Positions 6,162 through 10,647 of a DNA stretch of 10,647 bases are shown in pieces; positions within the stretch are counted from its first letter, which is position 1; every line of letters starts with the position of its first letter. The notes beneath the pieces were generated by a model. The model was not told the DNA's origin, did no database searches, and saw only the letters and a program-made list of their open reading frames with translations. A program made the position numbers and the translations under genes. This DNA comes from CANJBX01 sp041487815 (GTDB taxonomy: Bacteria; Pseudomonadota; Alphaproteobacteria; Rhizobiales; Xanthobacteraceae). Where the stretch lies: contig JBGPOB010000119.1 in assembly GCA_041487815.1 (NCBI GenBank), forward strand, positions 1 to 10,647. Reading direction: 5' to 3'.

Positions 6162-6410
6162 TTGAAGCCGACACCGCTGACCCGCCTTGCGCTATTCGCC
6201 ACGCTCGCCGCGGCGTTTGCGGTCACTGGCTGCGGCCGCAAGGGCCCGCTCGAAGCGCCCCCGTCCACGACGACCATGGCGGCGCCCGCCCCGACGCAAT
6301 CCACGCTCGGCGAGCCCGAACACACCGGGCTTGAAGGCGAGCGCCGTGCGGAGTCAGCTCTGCCGCCGCCGCAGAAGAAATCGTTCTTCCTTGACTGGCT
6401 GTTGAAATAG
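6162..6410 (+). CDS. lptM: LptM-like small outer-membrane lipoprotein
   Basis: This 82-residue lipoprotein precursor has a basic start (MKPTPLTR), a hydrophobic segment (9-20) and the lipobox VTGC (21-24), so Cys24 would be lipidated. The motif GCGRKGPL right after it is the hallmark of the YifL/LptM family. In E. coli LptM binds LptD-LptE and promotes LptD maturation with correct disulfides. The rest is a Pro/Ala-rich linker and a conserved-looking tail FFLDWLLK, longer than the 67-residue E. coli protein. The TTG start has a strong GGAGAG (6150-6155) six bases upstream; no usable in-frame ATG precedes it. Neighbours are argH and, one gene on, lysA. In enterobacteria yifL sits beside dapF and in Pseudomonas the homologue precedes lysA, so linkage to lysine/DAP genes recurs. 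Family confident; LptD assistance in this organism is inferred. Confidence 0.85.
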   Translation: MKPTPLTRLALFATLAAAFAVTGCGRKGPLEAPPSTTTMAAPAPTQSTLGEPEHTGLEGERRAESALPPPQKKSFFLDWLLK

Positions 6411-6454
6411 GCCGCCACGCGCCAGCGGTTTGAAACGGTTGACCAAATCCGCCC

Positions 6455-7222
6455 ATGCGCGCCCGCTGGATTGTCCGTTCTGTTATTCCCGCATTGCTGG
6501 CGGTTTGGCCGACGGGTGCCGCTCGCGCAGTCGATGAAATTCAGGTCTACAATGGCGAGATCGCGAAAATCGGCCAGTTTTCGCTGGAAAAGCACTTCAA
6601 CTATGCCTTCAACGGCCGCAAGGAGGCGGATTTCCCGGGCGGCCTGGTGGCCAATCGAGCGCTCAACGGGACGCCGGAACTCGCTTACGGCGTCACCAAC
6701 TGGTACGAGGCCGGCCTTTATTTGCCCTACGCCATCGATCGCGACGGCAACACCTATTCCAACGGCTTCAAGATCAGACATCTGTTCGCGGTGCCCGATG
6801 CCGGCAAGCGCGCATTCTTCTATGGGGTCAATTTCGAATTCAGCTACACGACGCCCAAATTCTCCGAAACGCGCTTCGCTTCCGAAATCCGACCGATCAT
6901 CGGCGTCCGCAAGGGCGACTACGAGTTCATTATCAATCCGATCGTCGATATCGGCTTCGGCTCGCATGGCGAAGTCGAATTTCTGCCGGCGGTGCGCCTG
7001 GCCCGCCGGTTTGGCGAGGACTTTGCACTCGGCGCCGAATACTACACGGCGCTCGGGCCGTTTCGCAGCTTCCTCCCGTTCGAAGAGCAGCAGCACAACA
7101 TCTACGCTGTGGTTGATTTCCGGCTGGGGCGCTTCGAGATCAATGCTGGCCTCGGCTACGGCCTGACGGGTGGTTCCGATCGACTGATCGCCAAGCTGAT
7201 CGTGGGGACCGATCTCAACTAG
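6455..7222 (+). CDS. Exported protein of unknown family, probably an outer-membrane beta-barrel
   Basis: I do not recognise a named family. The 255-residue product has a signal peptide: basic MRARWIVR, a hydrophobic core (about 9-19), and a likely cleavage after ARA (25/26). The mature protein has no further TM helix and no Cys. It is rich in aromatic, alternating strand-like segments, for example LAYGVTNWYEAGLYLPYAI (76-94), FFYGVNFEFSYTT (121-133), YEFIINPIVDIGFG (156-169), ALGAEYYTALG (191-201) and FEINAGLGYGLTGG (227-240). These are joined by Gly/Asp/Asn turns, as in small barrels. It ends in LIVGTDLN rather than the usual terminal aromatic, so the barrel call is tentative. The ATG is fixed by an in-frame TGA at 6440-6442, and no Shine-Dalgarno is evident. 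It lies 44 bases after the lptM stop and 61 bases before lysA, and is probably co-transcribed. Confidence 0.8.
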   Translation: MRARWIVRSVIPALLAVWPTGAARAVDEIQVYNGEIAKIGQFSLEKHFNYAFNGRKEADFPGGLVANRALNGTPELAYGVTNWYEAGLYLPYAIDRDGNTYSNGFKIRHLFAVPDAGKRAFFYGVNFEFSYTTPKFSETRFASEIRPIIGVRKGDYEFIINPIVDIGFGSHGEVEFLPAVRLARRFGEDFALGAEYYTALGPFRSFLPFEEQQHNIYAVVDFRLGRFEINAGLGYGLTGGSDRLIAKLIVGTDLN

Positions 7223-7283
7223 GCGGTTCTTTTGCCAGCCGCGTGCATCTGCGCTACACGGACCCGTTTCGGTTGGTCTGACC

Positions 7284-8549
7284 ATGCATCATTTCGACTA
7301 TCGCAACGGCGCCCTGCACGCGGAAGGCGTCGATCTCGCCGGCCTCGCCGACGCCGTCGGCACGCCGCTCTATTGCTATTCCACGGCGACGCTCGAGCGG
7401 CACTACAAGGTGTTCGCGGGAGCCTTCGCGGACGTGCGCGCGCTTGTCTGCTATGCCATGAAGGCGAATTCCAACCAGGCGGTAATCGCGACGCTGGCGA
7501 AACTTGGCGCCGGTGCCGACGTCGTGTCCGAAGGTGAACTGCGGCGCGCGCTTGCGGCCGGCGTACCGCCGCAAAAAATCATGTTCTCCGGCATCGGCAA
7601 GACCGCGCGCGAACTCGCCGCTGCGGTCGATGCCGGTATCCTTTGCATCAACGTCGAATCGGAAGGCGAGCTTGAATTGTTGTCGTCGGTCGCCGTCGGC
7701 AAGGGCCGGACCGCGCACGTATCGCTGCGCGTCAATCCCGACATCGACGCCAAGACCCATCGCAAGATCGCCACCGGAAAGTCCGAGAATAAATTTGGCA
7801 TCCCGATCAGCCGCGCGCGCGATGTTTATGCCCGTGCTGCCAAGCTGCCGGGCTTGCTGGTCGCCGGTGTGGATATGCACATCGGCAGTCAAATTACGGA
7901 GCTTGCGCCCTTTGGCGATGCGTTCGCGTTGTTGTCGGACTTCGTGCGCGCGTTGCGCAGCGATGGTCACGAGATATCTCACGTCGATCTCGGCGGCGGT
8001 CTCGGCATTCCCTACCGCGAGGATATCGATCAGCCGCCGCATCCCGACGACTATGCCGCGATGGTCAAGCGCGCGACCCGCGATCTCGGCTGCACGCTGA
8101 TCTTCGAACCCGGCCGGCTGATCGTCGGCAATGCCGGCATCCTGCTGACGCGGGTGATCTATGTAAAGCGCGGCGAGGCCAAGACGTTCGTCATCGTCGA
8201 TGCGGCGATGAACGACCTCGTGCGGCCGACGCTGTATGAGGCGTACCACGACATCAAGCCGGTGCGCGCCGCCGCGCCCGGCGCCCGCCGCGTCACCGCC
8301 GATGTGGTCGGGCCGGTGTGCGAGACCGGTGATTTTTTGGCGCTTGAGCGCGACATGTCCGAGCCGCGGCCGGGCGATCTTTTGGCGGTCATGACCGCGG
8401 GCGCCTATGGCGCGGTACAGGCCGGGACCTACAACACCCGTGCGCTGGTGCCTGAGGTGCTGGTCAGGGGTACGGAGTGGGCCCTGGTGCGCCCGCGCGT
8501 CGAAGTCGATCAATTAATCGCGCTCGACAAGCTGCCGAAGTGGTTGTGA
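7284..8549 (+). CDS. lysA: Diaminopimelate decarboxylase
   Basis: This PLP enzyme decarboxylates meso-diaminopimelate to L-lysine, the final step of lysine biosynthesis, in the cytoplasm as a dimer. Its 421 residues are the normal length. It has the fold-III alanine-racemase-like barrel followed by a C-terminal beta domain. Seen motifs: the PLP lysine Lys60 in CYAMKANSN (57-64), GADVVSEGELRRAL (77-90), HIGSQI (199-204), the phosphate-binding Gly-rich DLGGGLGIPY (235-244), EPGR (275-278), and CETGD (346-350), whose Cys and Glu come from the partner subunit. AGAYGAVQAGTYNTR (372-386) closes the active site. The ATG lacks a clear Shine-Dalgarno; the bases before it form an imperfect-looking but exact TGGTC-T-GACCA repeat of doubtful meaning. 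Ornithine or arginine decarboxylase is unlikely given the DapDC-type motifs and context. Confidence 0.97.
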   Translation: MHHFDYRNGALHAEGVDLAGLADAVGTPLYCYSTATLERHYKVFAGAFADVRALVCYAMKANSNQAVIATLAKLGAGADVVSEGELRRALAAGVPPQKIMFSGIGKTARELAAAVDAGILCINVESEGELELLSSVAVGKGRTAHVSLRVNPDIDAKTHRKIATGKSENKFGIPISRARDVYARAAKLPGLLVAGVDMHIGSQITELAPFGDAFALLSDFVRALRSDGHEISHVDLGGGLGIPYREDIDQPPHPDDYAAMVKRATRDLGCTLIFEPGRLIVGNAGILLTRVIYVKRGEAKTFVIVDAAMNDLVRPTLYEAYHDIKPVRAAAPGARRVTADVVGPVCETGDFLALERDMSEPRPGDLLAVMTAGAYGAVQAGTYNTRALVPEVLVRGTEWALVRPRVEVDQLIALDKLPKWL

Positions 8550-8552
8550 AAT

Positions 8553-8576
8553 CGACGCAATCCCGTGTTGGCGTCG
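8553..8576 (+). terminator. Stem-loop just after lysA
   Basis: CGACGC (8553-8558) pairs exactly with GCGTCG (8571-8576), four bases after the lysA stop. Shifting one base allows two more A-T pairs with a bulged G. There is no T tract (TCCCGC follows), so it may be a weak or Rho-assisted terminator. A second small hairpin, CACG/CGTG with loop TTGC, lies at 8591-8602. Confidence 0.4.
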
Positions 8577-8645
8577 TCCCGCGTTAATGACACGTTGCCG
8601 TGAGGGCGTCGCATTTCCGCCGCCGCCGGATGCCAGGAACGCGTC

Positions 8646-8687
8646 TTGCATGGTAATGTTGTAATATTGCCTTTTATTATAGCCTCT
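8646..8687 (+). promoter_or_regulatory. AT-rich promoter-like patch before the TIGR02302 gene
   Basis: The 154-base gap after lysA holds one distinctly AT-rich patch in an otherwise GC-rich window. It has TTGCAT (8646-8651), TTGTAA (8659-8664), TATTAT (8675-8680) and TATAGC (8678-8683). None of these pair at an ideal 16-18 base spacing, so I cannot pick the boxes. The patch sits about 20-60 bases before the start at 8704, where a promoter would be expected. Confidence 0.35.
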
Positions 8688-8703
8688 TGGGCTGGAGAAT
8701 CAG

Positions 8704-10647
8704 TTGACCGATCGAGGGCCAACCCCAAGCAATTCTGACCCGGCATCTCGGGACGAACCCGGCGACGTCGTACTGGCGCGCGCCGTCTCGCGTGCGCGCT
8801 GGACGCTGTTGTGGGAACGGCTGTGGCCCGCGCTGGCGATGCTCGCGACGGTCGCGGGGTTGTTTCTGGCGGTTTCGTGGATCGGCGTATGGCTGTGGCT
8901 GCCGCCGCTCGGCCGCGCCATCGGGCTGTTCGCCTTTGCGATTGCGCTGGCGGCCACAACGGCGCCGCTCCTGTTCCTGCGTTTTCCTTCCATCGCCGCC
9001 GGCCTGCGCCGGCTCGACCGCGCCAGCGGGCGGCCGCACCGGCCCGCCACGGCCATTGCCGATGAGATCGCAACGTCACGCGATGACGCCTGGTCGCTCG
9101 CGCTGTGGCGCGCGCATGTCGAGCGCGCGCTTGCGGCGGCACGCGGACTTTCGCCCGGCATTCCAATGCCGCGTCTGGCTGCTCGCGACCCGGTCGCCGT
9201 GCGCGCGCTCGTGCTCATTCTTGTCGTCGTCACCGGTATTGCCGCCGGCAACGAGCGGTTGCGCCGCATCGCTGCGGCGTTCGACTGGCAAGGTGTCGTG
9301 GTGCCGGCGAATTTCCGCCTCGACGCCTGGGTGTCGCCGCCGACCTATACCGGCAAGGCGCCGTTGATCCTGTCCGGCATCCGGCCCGGCGAAGTAACGC
9401 AACAACAGCCGGTTGCCCTGTCGGTTCCTGTTGGCAGCACGCTTGTGGTGCGCGCCAGCGGCAAGGTTCGTTTCGACATCGCCACCACCGGCGGCCTCGC
9501 CGCGACAACCGACAAGGCGTCGCCGCAGGTGCCGTCGGGCGCCGAAGAATTCCGCTTCACCATCACGGACGGCGGCAGCGCCACGGTACGCGGGATCGGC
9601 AACAACCTGAAATGGAGTTTCATCGCTGTCCCGGACGGCGCCCCAACGATCGTGCTCGTGAAGGATCCGGAACCGCAGGCGCGCGGCGCCCTCAAGCTCA
9701 CCTACAAGGTCGAGGACGACTATGGAGTCGTCGACGCGCAAGCCAAGTTCGCGCTCAAGCCGAACGGCGGCGCATCGGTCGATACGCCGCGTCCGCTCTA
9801 TGGGCCGCCCGACATGCCACTCGTCCTGCCGCAATTGCGGGCTAAGAGCGGCATCGCCGAAACGACCAAGGACATCACCGACCATCCGTGGGCAGGCGCC
9901 GACGTGACCATGACGCTCGTTGCGCGCGATGAAGCCGGCAACGAAGGCCGCAGCGCGACGACGGAGGTGCGTCTGCCGCAGCGCGTCTTCATCAAGCCGT
10001 TGGCGCGCGCGCTGATCGAGCAGCGCCGTAGTCTCGCCCTCGATGCCGAGGCGCGCGACCGCGTCCTGATCGCGCTCGACGCACTGGCGATCGCGCCGGA
10101 GCAGTTCACGCCCGAGACCAGCATTTATCTTGGGTTGCGGTCGATCTACTGGAATCTGGCGCAGGCCAAGAGCGATGACCAGCTCCGTGAAGTCGTTCAG
10201 AGGCTGTGGTCGATGGCGACACAGCTCGAGGACGGCGACGTATCGGATGCCGAGCTGCGCCTACGGCAGGCGCAGGACGCGCTGCGCCAAGCGCTCGAGC
10301 GCGGCGCCAATGACGACGAAATCAAGCGGCTGACCGAGGAACTGCGCGCGGCGCTCGACAAGTTCCTGCAGGCGCTGGCGGAGGAACTACGCAGGAATCC
10401 GCAGCAGCAGACACGCCGTATCGATCCCAACTCGCGCATGCTGAGATCGCAGGATCTCAAGAACATGATCGACCGGCTTGAGCAGCTTGCCCGCTCCGGC
10501 GCCAAAGATGCTGCGCGGCAATTGCTCGAACAGCTCCAGCAGATGCTCGAAAACCTGCAGATGGCGCGGCCCGGCGGCGACATGGGCGACATGGACGACG
10601 ACATGATGTCGGCGCTCGACGAACTCGGCGACATGATCCGCAAACAA
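8704..10647 (+). CDS. TIGR02302 / DUF4175 family membrane protein (3' end outside window)
   Basis: The reading frame is open from TTG 8704 to the window end: 648 codons with no stop, so the protein is cut by the window edge. Members I recall are roughly 800-900 residues. The start is supported by GGAGA (8694-8698) five bases upstream. Order of parts: a polar N-terminus (1-30), two TM helices (about 37-61 and 69-93), a polar cytoplasmic-looking stretch, a third TM helix (about 165-182), and a beta-rich Ig-like region (about 199-425) with WVSPPTYTGKAP (209-220) and VEDDYGVVDA (336-345). A long helical, Gln/Leu/Arg-rich region (about 430-620) with coiled-coil character follows, then a Met/Asp/Gly-rich tract (624-636). 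The layout and wording match the alphaproteobacterial TIGR02302 / DUF4175 family, whose function is unknown. It follows lysA after a hairpin and a promoter-like patch. Confidence 0.88.
   Translation, partial: MTDRGPTPSNSDPASRDEPGDVVLARAVSRARWTLLWERLWPALAMLATVAGLFLAVSWIGVWLWLPPLGRAIGLFAFAIALAATTAPLLFLRFPSIAAGLRRLDRASGRPHRPATAIADEIATSRDDAWSLALWRAHVERALAAARGLSPGIPMPRLAARDPVAVRALVLILVVVTGIAAGNERLRRIAAAFDWQGVVVPANFRLDAWVSPPTYTGKAPLILSGIRPGEVTQQQPVALSVPVGSTLVVRASGKVRFDIATTGGLAATTDKASPQVPSGAEEFRFTITDGGSATVRGIGNNLKWSFIAVPDGAPTIVLVKDPEPQARGALKLTYKVEDDYGVVDAQAKFALKPNGGASVDTPRPLYGPPDMPLVLPQLRAKSGIAETTKDITDHPWAGADVTMTLVARDEAGNEGRSATTEVRLPQRVFIKPLARALIEQRRSLALDAEARDRVLIALDALAIAPEQFTPETSIYLGLRSIYWNLAQAKSDDQLREVVQRLWSMATQLEDGDVSDAELRLRQAQDALRQALERGANDDEIKRLTEELRAALDKFLQALAEELRRNPQQQTRRIDPNSRMLRSQDLKNMIDRLEQLARSGAKDAARQLLEQLQQMLENLQMARPGGDMGDMDDDMMSALDELGDMIRKQ

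Noticed and set aside
7274..7284. TGGTC-T-GACCA inverted repeat touching the lysA start codon
   Set aside because: A one-base centre cannot form a hairpin, and five-base arms are too short to claim an operator.
6011..7285. A 424-codon minus-strand frame across lptM and the exported protein gene
   Set aside because: It spans three genuine + strand genes and has a biased, low-complexity composition, as expected for a GC-rich antisense frame.
7254..8513. A 419-codon minus-strand frame opposite lysA
   Set aside because: lysA is intact with all catalytic motifs; the antisense translation shows only Arg/His-rich shadow sequence.
1..10647. CRISPR array, insertion sequence, integrase, tRNA or defence genes
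   Set aside because: No regular spaced repeats, transposase motifs, tRNA cloverleaf or known defence domains were seen on either strand; gene content looks like housekeeping chromosome.

Overview
This GC-rich window reads as an ordinary chromosomal segment of an alphaproteobacterium. The closest resemblance, judged from remembered protein families only, is to the order Hyphomicrobiales (Bradyrhizobium / Rhodopseudomonas / Xanthobacteraceae type). Supporting signs are a Bradyrhizobium-like TlpA with two cysteine pairs at the expected spacing, a group I ETF, an LptM-type lipoprotein beside lysA, and a TIGR02302 (DUF4175) membrane protein after lysA. I see no mobile element, integrase, CRISPR array, tRNA, rRNA, phage gene or recognisable defence system. 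Genes are densely packed and all but one lie on the + strand.

Left block (1-3674, + strand): a 64-residue twin-transmembrane (HIG1-like) protein, a PduO-type cob(I)alamin adenosyltransferase, the electron transfer flavoprotein pair etfB-etfA (overlapping by the 4 bases GTGA), and a 3-hydroxybutyryl-CoA dehydrogenase. Together they suggest acyl-CoA / C4 metabolism: ETF takes electrons from acyl-CoA dehydrogenases, Hbd handles 3-hydroxyacyl-CoA, and the adenosyltransferase supplies coenzyme B12 for acyl-CoA mutases. That functional link is an inference from proximity.

Middle (3675-4697): a 65-residue YjfB-like small protein (GTG start, Shine-Dalgarno inside an inverted repeat) converges on a minus-strand tlpA, whose start I place at a TTG (4602) rather than at the upstream ATG (4668). 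TlpA is a membrane-anchored periplasmic thioredoxin. It is divergent from argH.

Right block (4698-10647, + strand): argH (arginine biosynthesis), a short LptM-like lipoprotein (TTG start), an exported, probably beta-barrel protein of unknown family, lysA (last step of lysine biosynthesis), and the first 648 codons of a TIGR02302/DUF4175 membrane protein (TTG start) that runs off the right end. The block mixes two amino-acid biosynthesis enzymes with cell-envelope proteins.

No clearly undescribed system is visible. The best leads are the unassigned exported protein between lptM and lysA, the YjfB-like small gene with a possibly sequestered ribosome binding site, the hairpin in front of lptM, and the uncharacterised DUF4175 protein.
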